Shown here: positions 7,963-15,170 of the stretch, in pieces
How positions within the stretch are numbered: position 1 is the first letter of the stretch
Layout: each line of letters begins with the position of its first letter
Source of the DNA: Chitinophagaceae bacterium
GTDB lineage: Bacteria > Bacteroidota > Bacteroidia > Chitinophagales > Chitinophagaceae
Assembly: GCA_004173235.1 (NCBI GenBank)
Contig: SEAC01000015.1
Location: 1 to 64,000, forward strand
Length of the DNA: 64,000 bases
Direction of reading: 5' to 3'
The notes under the pieces: generated by a model
What the model was told of the DNA's origin: nothing
The model's database searches: none
The model's input: the letters and a program-made list of their open reading frames with translations, nothing else
Translations under genes and position numbers: made by a program

Positions 7963-9013
7963 ACTCCGTGTTGCCTGCTTTGGTATACCGCCGCCACTTC
8001 TCGATCACTGCAGCCAGGTCGTTGGGCAGCTCTGTATCGAAGAACATCTCTTCGCCAGTGCGCGGGTGCGTGAAGCCGAGGGTTTTTGCGTGCAGCGCCT
8101 GGCGCGGGCAGAGCGCAAAACAATTTTCAACAAACTGTTTGTACTTGGTATAGATCGTTCCCTTGAGGATGCGGTCGCCGCCGTAGGTGTCGTCGTTGAA
8201 AAGCGTGTGGCCGATGTGCTTCATGTGCACGCGGATCTGGTGCGTGCGGCCCGTTTCGAGCACGCATTCTACCAGTGTTACATAGTTGAAGCGCTCGAGC
8301 ACCCGGTAGTGTGTGGTGGCATCCTTTCCGTGATCGCCTTCAGGATAAGCCTCGAACAATTTGCGGTAGCGCAGGTTGCGGCCCACGTGTGCCACAATGG
8401 TTCCTTCGTCCTGCTCCACGTTGCCCCACACCAATGCGCGGTAGTGCCGCTTCACAGTGTGGTCGAAGAATTGTTTCGCCAGCTGACGCATCGCCACGTC
8501 GGTCTTGGCGAGCACAAGCAGGCCGCTTGTGTTCTTGTCGATGCGATGCACGAGCCCAAAGCGGGGAAGCACAGACTCGTCGATGTCGGGATTCTGCTGC
8601 TTGAGGTAGTAAGAGACGCCATTCAGCAGCGTACCCGTGTAGTTGCCGCTGCCCGGGTGCACCACGATGCCCGCGGGCTTGTTGATGATCATGATGTCGT
8701 CGTCTTCGAAGAGGATGTTCAGGTCCATCGGCTCGGGTACCACGTCGGTGCTTTCGGGCGTCGTGTCGCTGTATACCACCACCAGATCGAGCGGCTTGAT
8801 CTTGTAGTTCTGCTTGACCTCCTTCCCGTTTACCAGCACCATGCCGTTGTTGATGCCGCGCTGCAGCTTGTTGCGCGTGGCGCCTTCGATGCGTGCCATC
8901 AGGAACTTATCGATCCGCAGGGGCTCCTGTCCCTTGTCGATAGTATAAGTAAACCGCTCATACAGCTCGTCGCTGGCCTCGGCGGATTCGGGAAGGTCGG
9001 TGTCGTTGGTCAT
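7961..9013 (-). CDS. rluD: RluA-family 23S rRNA pseudouridine synthase (RluD-like)
   Basis: 350 residues. An S4 RNA-binding domain lies at about 28-75 (LRIDKFLMARIEGATRNKLQ, VNGKEVKQNYKIKPLD). The RluA catalytic domain has HRIDKNTSGLLVLAKT at 156-171, with the catalytic Asp159. The signature NKPAGIVVHPG precedes it (111-121). RluD-type enzymes isomerise uridines in helix 69 of 23S rRNA; exact specificity is inferred. The ATG at 9013 is chosen over a TTG at 9022 because the -7-like box GATATTTG (9020-9027, minus strand) would overlap the TTG. It is convergent with the secreted protein and divergent from lipB, with a repeat element on both sides. Confidence 0.9.
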   Translation of the reverse strand: MTNDTDLPESAEASDELYERFTYTIDKGQEPLRIDKFLMARIEGATRNKLQRGINNGMVLVNGKEVKQNYKIKPLDLVVVYSDTTPESTDVVPEPMDLNILFEDDDIMIINKPAGIVVHPGSGNYTGTLLNGVSYYLKQQNPDIDESVLPRFGLVHRIDKNTSGLLVLAKTDVAMRQLAKQFFDHTVKRHYRALVWGNVEQDEGTIVAHVGRNLRYRKLFEAYPEGDHGKDATTHYRVLERFNYVTLVECVLETGRTHQIRVHMKHIGHTLFNDDTYGGDRILKGTIYTKYKQFVENCFALCPRQALHAKTLGFTHPRTGEEMFFDTELPNDLAAVIEKWRRYTKAGNTE

Positions 9014-9019
9014 GAACGG

Positions 9020-9027
9020 CAAATATC
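9020..9027 (-). promoter_or_regulatory. -7-like box of rluD
   Basis: GATATTTG (one mismatch to TAnnTTTG) on the minus strand, 6 bases before the ATG at 9013. Confidence 0.5.
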
Positions 9028-9050
9028 GGAAAACCGCGTCGCAAGCGACG

Positions 9051-9212
9051 AGAGAGAACGAACGCAGATCTATTTTGATCTGTAAGATCTATTATGATTT
9101 TTTCTCGCGCGCGTCAGCGAATCATAACAATCCTACTACATCAGCGATGCGCCGCAGGCGAATCAGCGTTCTTTCCCGTAGCACCGAAGGCGACAATCTG
9201 CATTCTTTCTCT
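9051..9212. repeat. Intergenic inverted-repeat element, copy C
   Basis: The 162-bp relative of copies A and B has left end agagagaacgaacgcagat (9051-9069) and right end aatctgcattctttctct (9195-9212). An additional inner end-like block aatcagcgttctttc is at 9161-9175. It sits between the divergent promoters of rluD and lipB, and its right end is 3 bases from the lipB -7 box. Confidence 0.75.
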
Positions 9213-9215
9213 CGG

Positions 9216-9223
9216 TAACTTGC
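9216..9223 (+). promoter_or_regulatory. -7 box of lipB (probable leaderless start)
   Basis: TAACTTGC is followed by gccg and the ATG at 9228, a four-base spacer. Confidence 0.55.
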
Positions 9224-9227
9224 GCCG

Positions 9228-9941
9228 ATGAAACAAACCGTCCGTTTCCGCGACCTCGGCCACATGCCTTACAAGGAGGCCTGGGATTACCAGGAAGCGC
9301 TGATGCAGGAAGCGCTTGCCGTGAAAGCGTTGCGGCATCAGTCGGCTGAGCCGGTTGACCCGCTTACACTGCCCACGCAACACCACCTGCTTTTGGTGGA
9401 GCATCCGCCCGTGTACACGCTCGGCAAAAGTGGCAAGATGGAGCACGTGCTGATCGGGGAGGGGGAACGTTCGGAAAAAGGCATCGAGTTTTACCAGACC
9501 AACCGCGGCGGCGACATCACCTTTCACGGCCCCGACCAGGTGGTTGGTTACCCCATCCTCGACCTCGAAAAATTCTACACCGACATCGGCAAATACCTGC
9601 GCTCGCTTGAGGACGTCATCATTCTTACTTTGGCTGAATTCGGCATCGCTGGTGGCCGTTCGGCAGGTGAGACCGGTGTTTGGATCGATGCCCAGGTAAA
9701 AGGCAGGGAGCGCAAGATCTGCGCCATGGGCGTGCGTTGCAGCCGGTGGGTCACCATGCATGGCTTCGCGCTCAACGTCAACACCGACCTGTCGTATTTC
9801 AACCACATCATTCCGTGCGGCATCGTGAATAAGAAAGTAACTTCTATCAGGGAAGAACTCGGCAAGGCCGTTCCGATGCAGGAAGTGAAAGAAAAACTGA
9901 AGGCCAACTTCTGCAAAGTGTTCGACGTCGAACTCCTCTGA
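9228..9941 (+). CDS. lipB: Octanoyl-[ACP]:protein N-octanoyltransferase LipB
   Basis: 237 residues. LipB moves octanoate from acyl carrier protein to lipoyl domains, the first step of endogenous lipoate synthesis. Family motifs are present: PPVYTLGKSG, the hallmark NRGGDITFHGPDQVVGYPILDL, and the catalytic region FNHIIPCGIVNKKVTSI with nucleophile Cys197. A central TGVWIDAQVKGRERKICAMGVRCSRWVTMHGFALNVN block forms the rest of the pocket. The start is fixed by the -7 box directly upstream. No lipA is visible in this window. Confidence 0.95.
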   Translation: MKQTVRFRDLGHMPYKEAWDYQEALMQEALAVKALRHQSAEPVDPLTLPTQHHLLLVEHPPVYTLGKSGKMEHVLIGEGERSEKGIEFYQTNRGGDITFHGPDQVVGYPILDLEKFYTDIGKYLRSLEDVIILTLAEFGIAGGRSAGETGVWIDAQVKGRERKICAMGVRCSRWVTMHGFALNVNTDLSYFNHIIPCGIVNKKVTSIREELGKAVPMQEVKEKLKANFCKVFDVELL

Positions 9942-9944
9942 CCG

Positions 9945-10001
9945 CAACCTCCCAAAACCTCTGAAAACCTCTCAAAACCTGCAAAACCTCCCAAAACCTC
10001 T
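9945..10001. repeat. caaaacctc short tandem repeat
   Basis: About six imperfect copies of a 9-10 base unit (ccaaaacctc, tgaaaacctc, tcaaaacctg) fill the whole convergent gap between lipB and the next gene. Confidence 0.8.
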
Positions 10002-10808
10002 CTACGGCCTCAGGTAAAACCTGTTCCGCTCCAGCAGCTTGTCATCATTGAATAGCTCGAAGTAATGCCACCCGGAGTGGTAGAAGTTCGCCTTGTCGAG
10101 CAGCAGCACTTTCTCCTTCACGCCTTTGATCTCGAAAAGGAACGTGCTATCCTCGTAAAACCGCAGGCTGTAATTCTTCTGCGCGGCATCCGCAAGGCGG
10201 ATCTGCACATAACCTTCGCCGTTGGTGAACACAAAGGCCGACGGCACCCATTCGGGCTTTTTGGGCGTCCCCACAACGGGACGTGGGCGCGGCACGGAAA
10301 GCGTATCATTGTTCTTGAAACGTACCGTATCGTGGTTGATGACCAGGAACGTGTCGCGGTTGCGCACGAAAAGCGAGTCCTTGTATTTATACAACAACTC
10401 GCTGCCCGCAACTGCCGGCCGCGGGGCCTGGATCAGCTGCAGCCTGCTGGTGTCGGGGCGCTTCGGCTTGCTGAAATAATACGTGCCTCCTTCCATGGCA
10501 TAAAACAACCGGTACCACATATGGTCGTTCTGCGCATTGCGGTCGGTGTAGCCGTTTTGTACCGACTTCGGATCGGCTACGGAAAGAATGGTCTTGTACG
10601 CACCGAGGCTGTCAAACCCGCGCTGGATCGAGATCTGCGATACATTAGCAAAAGGATTCACCCAACTCACGATAATGCGGTTGCTGCCGGCGTTGCGTAC
10701 GGTGAAACGCGGAAGCGTATCCTGTGCGCGCACGGTTGACGCAGCCAAAAGGCAAAAAAGAGTTCCCAAAAAGTAGCGGCCGAACGCCCGCACAAACGAA
10801 AAAAGCAT
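10002..10808 (-). CDS. Secreted protein with fibronectin type III-like N-terminal region
   Basis: 268 residues. The signal peptide runs to about residue 28 (cleavage near VRAQD). Mature residues about 33-110 read as a fibronectin III-like sandwich (RFTVRNAGSNRIIVSWVNP, YTDRNAQNDHMWYRLFYAMEGGTYYFSKPKRPDT). A low-complexity stretch rich in RNRDTFLVINHDTV repeats follows, then a C-terminal beta region ending LLERNRFYLRP. No catalytic motif is seen; a structural or adhesive surface role is a guess. The start is supported by a perfect -7 box (TATATTTG, 10814-10821 minus strand) five bases upstream. Its stop abuts the caaaacctc repeat. Confidence 0.7.
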   Translation of the reverse strand: MLFSFVRAFGRYFLGTLFCLLAASTVRAQDTLPRFTVRNAGSNRIIVSWVNPFANVSQISIQRGFDSLGAYKTILSVADPKSVQNGYTDRNAQNDHMWYRLFYAMEGGTYYFSKPKRPDTSRLQLIQAPRPAVAGSELLYKYKDSLFVRNRDTFLVINHDTVRFKNNDTLSVPRPRPVVGTPKKPEWVPSAFVFTNGEGYVQIRLADAAQKNYSLRFYEDSTFLFEIKGVKEKVLLLDKANFYHSGWHYFELFNDDKLLERNRFYLRP

Positions 10809-10813
10809 CGCTG

Positions 10814-10821
10814 CAAATATA
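10814..10821 (-). promoter_or_regulatory. -7 box of the fibronectin-like secreted protein gene
   Basis: TATATTTG on the minus strand, five bases before the ATG at 10808. Confidence 0.6.
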
Positions 10822-10840
10822 GAAGCACGTGCGCATTCGA

Positions 10841-11740
10841 CTAGAACATTAACGTTCCGGCAGGCAGCGATCGGTTGCCCTGCAGCCCGCCGCTATGCAC
10901 CAGCAGCAGGCGTGACCCGTTCGCAAAATACCCGCTTTCCACGAGCCGCTGCGCTGCGAAAAAGAGCTTTCCTGTATATACGAAATCGGAGGGCACGCCG
11001 GTGCGGGCATACCAGTCGTTCATGAACTGGATCTGCGCCGCGCTGTGCCGCGCATACCCGCCCTCGTGGTAATCGTGGAGGATGCGAAAACGATCCTGCG
11101 CATCGGGCGGGAGCAGGTTGCCCACCGCGGCTTCGAGCCCGTGGTTGTTCTTCAACACCGAAATGCCGATGCACTTTTGGCCCGGAAGTGCGCTGGCGGC
11201 AAGTCCCGCAAGCGTTGTGCCCGTACCCACGGCCGCGAGTATATGCGTGTAGTTGTTTTGATCAAACATTTGAGTGATGCGCGCGGCCCCGGTACAGCCT
11301 TCGCTGCCATAACCGCCTTCTGGTACCACGAGAAAAGAACCCTCATCACTGAGCTGCTGCAGCTCCGCAGGCAACCGGCCCGCACGATAGTGTCCACGCT
11401 CAAGGAAATGCAGCTCCATCCCGCGTTGCTCCACATCCTGCAGCAGCACCGAAGGTTGAGCAGGGCGTTCGCCCCGGATGACGCCGATGGATTTCATCCC
11501 CGACAGGCGGCAGGCTTCGGCAGTTGCCAGCAAGTGGTTGCTCCAGGGGCCGCCGAAAGTGATGAGCCCCTTGCAACCCTTATCCCGCGAGCGCTCCAGC
11601 CAGGGCGCCAGCTTGAACCATTTGTTGCCCGAAACCTGCGGGTGGAGCTCATCCAGCCGCAACACGTCGGCCCGGATGCCATAGGGCTGGCACCAATTTT
11701 TTACCGGAACGAGGCGAACGGGCGAAAGCGGTTGCTCCAT
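10841..11740 (-). CDS. PLP-dependent ACC deaminase / D-cysteine desulfhydrase family protein
   Basis: 299 residues, fold type II PLP enzyme. The PLP lysine motif is SGNKWFKL (near residues 38-45), followed by TFGGPWSNHLLATA, the phosphate/substrate Ser-Asn-His motif of this family. The glycine-rich PLP-phosphate loop AVGTGTTLAGL lies near 190. Relatives include 1-aminocyclopropane-1-carboxylate deaminase and D-cysteine desulfhydrase. The sequence is shorter than typical AcdS (about 340) and closer to the short family common in Bacteroidota, whose substrate is generally unproven. It is divergent from the nucleotidyltransferase and not in an operon. Confidence 0.85.
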   Translation of the reverse strand: MEQPLSPVRLVPVKNWCQPYGIRADVLRLDELHPQVSGNKWFKLAPWLERSRDKGCKGLITFGGPWSNHLLATAEACRLSGMKSIGVIRGERPAQPSVLLQDVEQRGMELHFLERGHYRAGRLPAELQQLSDEGSFLVVPEGGYGSEGCTGAARITQMFDQNNYTHILAAVGTGTTLAGLAASALPGQKCIGISVLKNNHGLEAAVGNLLPPDAQDRFRILHDYHEGGYARHSAAQIQFMNDWYARTGVPSDFVYTGKLFFAAQRLVESGYFANGSRLLLVHSGGLQGNRSLPAGTLMF

Positions 11741-11761
11741 AAGCGGGGGCCGTGAAAGTAG

Positions 11762-11769
11762 TACATTCG
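11762..11769 (+). promoter_or_regulatory. -7 box of the nucleotidyltransferase gene
   Basis: TACATTCG, a variant also seen before the genes at 31430 (minus) and 52974. It leaves a leader of about 35 bases containing a purine-rich aaaagaa before the ATG at 11809. Confidence 0.5.
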
Positions 11770-11808
11770 CACCCGGTTTGACCTCAACAGATTAATCAAA
11801 AGAATACG

Positions 11809-12717
11809 ATGAAACCTACTCTTGTGATCATGGCGGCGGGCATGGCCTCGCGCTACGGCAGTATGAAACAGATCCAGCAATTCGGGCCCAGCGGCGAAAC
11901 GATCATGGACTACTCCATCTTCGATGCCATCCGCGCCGGTTTCGGAAAGGTCGTCTTCATCATCCGCCGCGATTTTGCCGATGACTTCAAAAACATTTTC
12001 GAGCCCAAGCTGAAAGGCCGCATCGAAACCGAATACGTTTTCCAGGATATGGATGCTTACCTCCCCGAAGGTTTCCAGCCGCCTGCCGACCGTAAAAAGC
12101 CCTGGGGTACGTCGCACGCCATCCTGTGCGCGCAATCCGCCGTCAGCGGGCCTTTCGCAGTGATCAATGCCGACGACTTCTATGGCTCCGACGGCTTTGT
12201 AAAAGCTGCCGGCTTCCTCACCACCGAATGCGACGAGCGCACCTATGCGCTTGTTGGCTACCAGCTCAACAAAACCCTTTCCGACAACGGCTCTGTAAGC
12301 CGTGGTGTGTGCCAGGTGGACGACAAGGGCAACCTCGTTGCCATCAACGAGCGCCTCAAGATCTACCGGAAAGACGGACCGATGGTTTCCGAAGAAGGCG
12401 ACGGCTCGTTCCTCAACCTCGACGAGAACACCCGCGCCTCCATGAACTTCTGGTGCTTTCATCCCTCACTGTTCCCCTTCCTGCAGGAGGAGTTTGCGAA
12501 GTTTCTCGCCAAGCAGGGTGAAGATCCGAAGGCGGAATTCCTCATTCCCTACAGCTGCGACGTATTCATCAAGAGCGGCCGCGGCGTGATCAAGGTGCTC
12601 GAAACATCGGCACAGTGGTTTGGCGTAACGTACAAAGAAGATGCGCCCGTGGTGACCGAAAGCGTGCGGAAGCAGGTGGAGAGCGGGGCCTATCCGAACA
12701 ACCTGTGGGGAAGTTGA
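11809..12717 (+). CDS. Sugar-phosphate nucleotidyltransferase family protein
   Basis: 302 residues. The N-terminal nucleotide-binding loop MAAGMASRYGSMKQ matches the GxGxRxxP-type loop of NTP transferases in altered form. PWGTSHAILCAQ and the metal-binding FAVINADDFYG (residues about 117-127) follow the glucose-1-phosphate uridylyl/thymidylyltransferase plan. The C-terminal half is alpha/beta (MNFWCFHPSLFPFLQEEF, LIPYSCDVFIKSGRGVIKVLETSAQWFGVTYKED). No left-handed beta-helix acyltransferase domain is present. The likely product is a nucleotide sugar for cell-surface glycans; the sugar cannot be named. It ends at a shared bidirectional terminator (12830-12859). Confidence 0.8.
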   Translation: MKPTLVIMAAGMASRYGSMKQIQQFGPSGETIMDYSIFDAIRAGFGKVVFIIRRDFADDFKNIFEPKLKGRIETEYVFQDMDAYLPEGFQPPADRKKPWGTSHAILCAQSAVSGPFAVINADDFYGSDGFVKAAGFLTTECDERTYALVGYQLNKTLSDNGSVSRGVCQVDDKGNLVAINERLKIYRKDGPMVSEEGDGSFLNLDENTRASMNFWCFHPSLFPFLQEEFAKFLAKQGEDPKAEFLIPYSCDVFIKSGRGVIKVLETSAQWFGVTYKEDAPVVTESVRKQVESGAYPNNLWGS

Positions 12718-12721
12718 ACGA

Positions 12722-12825
12722 AATGATCAATATTCAATAATCAATATGCAATGTCTAATTTTCGATGGGTGTAAGCGAGCTGGCGTTGCTAATTGAATAT
12801 TGAGCGTTGCTTATTGAAAATTAGA
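12722..12825. repeat. AT-rich low-complexity intergenic repeat
   Basis: Runs such as caatattcaataatcaatatgc and aattgaatattgagcgttgc make up most of the convergent gap before the terminator. They belong to the same family as 4284-4362. Confidence 0.5.
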
Positions 12826-12829
12826 ACAG

Positions 12830-12859
12830 AAAATGCCGCAGCGATAGCTGCGGCATTTT
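12830..12859. terminator. Bidirectional rho-independent terminator
   Basis: The perfect 13-bp stem aaaatgccgcagc / gctgcggcatttt with loop gata serves both the nucleotidyltransferase gene (+) and the protease gene (-). Confidence 0.85.
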
Positions 12860-12898
12860 CATTTCGATATTCGAAATTCCTTGTTCGTTATTCGATAT

Positions 12899-14029
12899 TC
12901 AACTCACTTTCACCCGGTACACAAAGTCCTGGATTTTCTTCACCTGCTGCGTGCGGTCGAGGCTGCGGAGGCTGGCGGCAGTGGCCTTGTGGCGCTGGAA
13001 GCTCGTGTCGGTCTTGCGCAGGTCGCTCATCAGCTGGTAGAGGTACTTCGACTGCGTGGCAAACACGACGCCTTCGGCCGTGGTTTGCTTGGCGCTGAGG
13101 ATGCCCACTACTTCACCGTTGCGGTTGAGGATGGGGCCTCCCGAGTTGCCGGGGTTGGCAGCGATGGCGATCTGGCAGGTGAGCGTGTCGCCGTTGAAGC
13201 CCGTACGAGCCGCCATGTAGCCTTCACCATAAACAACGGTGTTGCGCGGGTAGCCGAGGGTGTATACCGGTTCTGCTATCTCTGCACCGCCCTTGCGGAT
13301 AGCGTAGGGCAGGGCCGAAGGTGCTTTGAATTTGGGGTCGGTGATCTTCAGGATCGCGATATCGCGGGCCGCATCGGTTTGAATGAGCGTGGCCTGGAAC
13401 TCGTCGCCTTCACCATTTTGCACGGCGATGCTTTGTGCGTTGCCCACAACGTGCGCGCTCGTTACGAGGTAGCCCGAAGGGTCGATGAGGAAGCCGGTGC
13501 CGCCGGTGGTGTACACTACTTTGGGTGCTTCGGGGTCGGTGCCGTTGTTGGCAACCACTTTTCCTTCCACATCGGAGATGCGGTTGTCGAGGCGTTTGGT
13601 ATTGGTAAGGGCCTGGTCGATCTTGCCGTTGAGGTAGCGGATGTCGCGGGTGCTGGGCGCTTTGGCGGGCGAAACCGACCAGAGCAGCGCGGAGATGGCC
13701 ACGGCGGTTACGCCTGCGATGGAAGCCGCGATGGCGCCCGTGCGCTTGTAGCGGTTATAGAGGTACGTGATGCGTGCCTTGCCTTTCAGGCGCGGGCTTT
13801 CGATGGCCCCGGCCTCGGCGAGGTCGAGGTGCACTTCGTTGAGGCGCGACTTGAAAACGCGCGTTTCGTCGAAGCGGTGAAACTGCTGGATAAAGAAAGT
13901 GTGCTCCACTACAAGCTGGTCGATCTCGGGATTGCTTTTGCGCAAGCCTTCGAACCACACGCGCTCATCGGGCGTCATCTGTCCGTTGATGTACCGCTCC
14001 ACCGCTTCTAGTAAATTCAGGTCATCCAT
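12899..14029 (-). CDS. Membrane-anchored trypsin-like serine protease with anti-sigma-like N-terminus
   Basis: 376 residues. Residues 1-70 (AVERYINGQMTPDERVWFEGLRKSNPEIDQLV) have the compact helical look of anti-sigma factor cytoplasmic domains, with the typical G-x-M-T-P-x-E-R turn. One transmembrane segment lies at about 98-118. A coiled linker at 127-160 follows (RYLNGKIDQALTNTKRLDNRISDVE). The trypsin-like domain carries an intact triad: His193 (TSAHVVG), Asp223 (ARDIAIL) and Ser296 (GNSGGPI). No PDZ domain follows, unlike DegP/HtrA. With the N-terminus inside, the protease faces the periplasm. The gene starts two bases after the stop of an ECF sigma factor gene. Acting as that sigma factor's regulator is inference from position and domain order. 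Confidence 0.85.
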   Translation of the reverse strand: MDDLNLLEAVERYINGQMTPDERVWFEGLRKSNPEIDQLVVEHTFFIQQFHRFDETRVFKSRLNEVHLDLAEAGAIESPRLKGKARITYLYNRYKRTGAIAASIAGVTAVAISALLWSVSPAKAPSTRDIRYLNGKIDQALTNTKRLDNRISDVEGKVVANNGTDPEAPKVVYTTGGTGFLIDPSGYLVTSAHVVGNAQSIAVQNGEGDEFQATLIQTDAARDIAILKITDPKFKAPSALPYAIRKGGAEIAEPVYTLGYPRNTVVYGEGYMAARTGFNGDTLTCQIAIAANPGNSGGPILNRNGEVVGILSAKQTTAEGVVFATQSKYLYQLMSDLRKTDTSFQRHKATAASLRSLDRTQQVKKIQDFVYRVKVS

Positions 14030-14031
14030 CG

Positions 14032-14595
14032 CTACACATCATTTTTATACTGAGCAAAGAAGAGTTTCTTGAGCCGCACCAGGCATTTATATTTCTGGTT
14101 CTTGGCATTGTCGGCATTGGTATAGCCAAAGGCGGCCGCTATCTCCTGCATCCCTTTCTTCTGAAGGTAGAAGGCCTCCAGGAGGCTCCGGCAGGGTTCG
14201 CCCAGACCTCCGAGTGCTTTTTCCATCAGCTCAAAGTCCTGGTTGCGCTGCTCGTGGGTTTCCAGTTCTTCCTCCACCGGCACCGTTTCGCCATGGTGCT
14301 CGCCGATCACAAACCGGTTTTGCTGCATGAGGCGCTTCAGCCAAAGGCGGCGGCTCACCGAGTAGAGGTAGGTCTTTAGCTGGCAGTGGAGCTCGAAAGA
14401 GCCTTCTTTCACCTTCTCGTAGAGCACCAGCAGGGCTTCCTGGAAGATGTCTTTGGCATCATCCGCCGAGCCACTGTTGTTCACTACCAGGGCCTGCACC
14501 ATCCCATAATGCTCGCGGTAGATCGTTTCGATCGCTTTCCGGTCATTCCGGGCCAGTCCCTGCAGGAGAGTCGTTTCGTTCAGCGCTGCCTTCAC
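14032..14595 (-). CDS. ECF-type RNA polymerase sigma-70 family factor
   Basis: 187 residues. The sigma-2 region (AIETIYREHYGMVQALVVNN, DAKDIFQEALLVLYEKV) binds core polymerase and the -10 element. The sigma-4 region is a C-terminal helix-turn-helix (LLEAFYLQKKGMQEIAAAFGYTNADNAKNQKYKCLVRLKKLF). No extracytoplasmic sensor is part of the protein, as expected for the ECF group. The GTG at 14595 is preferred over the adjacent TTG at 14598 because aagga lies about seven bases upstream of it; both are non-ATG starts. It forms a tight two-gene operon with the membrane protease (2-base gap). Confidence 0.87.
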   Translation of the reverse strand: MKAALNETTLLQGLARNDRKAIETIYREHYGMVQALVVNNSGSADDAKDIFQEALLVLYEKVKEGSFELHCQLKTYLYSVSRRLWLKRLMQQNRFVIGEHHGETVPVEEELETHEQRNQDFELMEKALGGLGEPCRSLLEAFYLQKKGMQEIAAAFGYTNADNAKNQKYKCLVRLKKLFFAQYKNDV

Positions 14596-14723
14596 CAATC
14601 CTTGTTTAATACGAAAAACTAAAAATAGTAACCCGGCCGGGGCGTTAAAAAAATATTTTGAGATTCCCGGGTTACCTTTTTTCGATTCCCGTATTAATCC
14701 TAAACCTTTAAAAAATCTCGATC

Positions 14724-14918
14724 ATGAAAAAATTCCTCGCCATTTTCGCAGTAGCCGGTACCCTCGTAGCTTGCAACAGCAGCGAAACTACTACTGAAAC
14801 TAAAGACACCACGACCGTTGTTACTCCTGCTCCCGCCGACACTACGCACGTAGTTACTACAACTGAAACGACAGTTGACACTACGCACGTAGAAGGTACG
14901 GACACTACAAAGCACTAA
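14724..14918 (+). CDS. Small Thr-rich lipoprotein
   Basis: 64 residues. MKKFLAIFAVAGTLVAC is a lipoprotein signal peptide with lipobox LVAC, Cys at residue 17. The mature part is almost entirely Thr, Val, Ser and acidic residues (ETKDTTTVV, DTTHVVTTTETTVDTTHVEG), a disordered, hydrophilic chain with repeated TTHV. No function is known; such small lipoproteins may be abundant outer-membrane components. It lies divergent from the sigma factor gene and has its own strong terminator at 14985-15011, supporting a real short transcript. Confidence 0.75.
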   Translation: MKKFLAIFAVAGTLVACNSSETTTETKDTTTVVTPAPADTTHVVTTTETTVDTTHVEGTDTTKH

Positions 14919-14984
14919 TTCTACCTGTGCGCTTGCCCGCAATAAGATATTGAACACTTTATTCATATGGCAAGCAATCGAACG

Positions 14985-15011
14985 GGCCCGTCTTTTCAGA
15001 CGGGCCTTTTT
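14985..15011 (+). terminator. Terminator of the small lipoprotein gene
   Basis: The 9-bp stem ggcccgtct / agacgggcc with loop tttc is followed by ttttt. Confidence 0.85.
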
Positions 15012-15134
15012 ATGGAATATCGAATAGCCAACATCGAATGAGGAATACAGAACCGGGAATACCGCATTTTAAAGCACAACTTTGGCTTCCCGTTTCGATA
15101 TTCCTTGTCCGTTATTCATTATTCGTTATTCTTT
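15011..15134. repeat. AT-rich attcgatattc-type intergenic repeats
   Basis: Two blocks (15011-15060 atggaatatcgaatagcca; 15092-15134 ttcgatattccttgtccg) are in roughly opposite orientation, upstream of the helicase promoter. Related stretches occur at 112-152 and 12860-12901. Confidence 0.5.
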
Positions 15135-15139
15135 AGAGG

Positions 15140-15147
15140 TACCTTTG
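15140..15147 (+). promoter_or_regulatory. -7 box of the DEAD-box helicase gene
   Basis: TACCTTTG, 23 bases before the ATG at 15171. In-frame ATGs further upstream lie before the box and are unlikely to be used. Confidence 0.6.
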
Positions 15148-15170
15148 CAACTTATTTAAAGACTCTAAGA

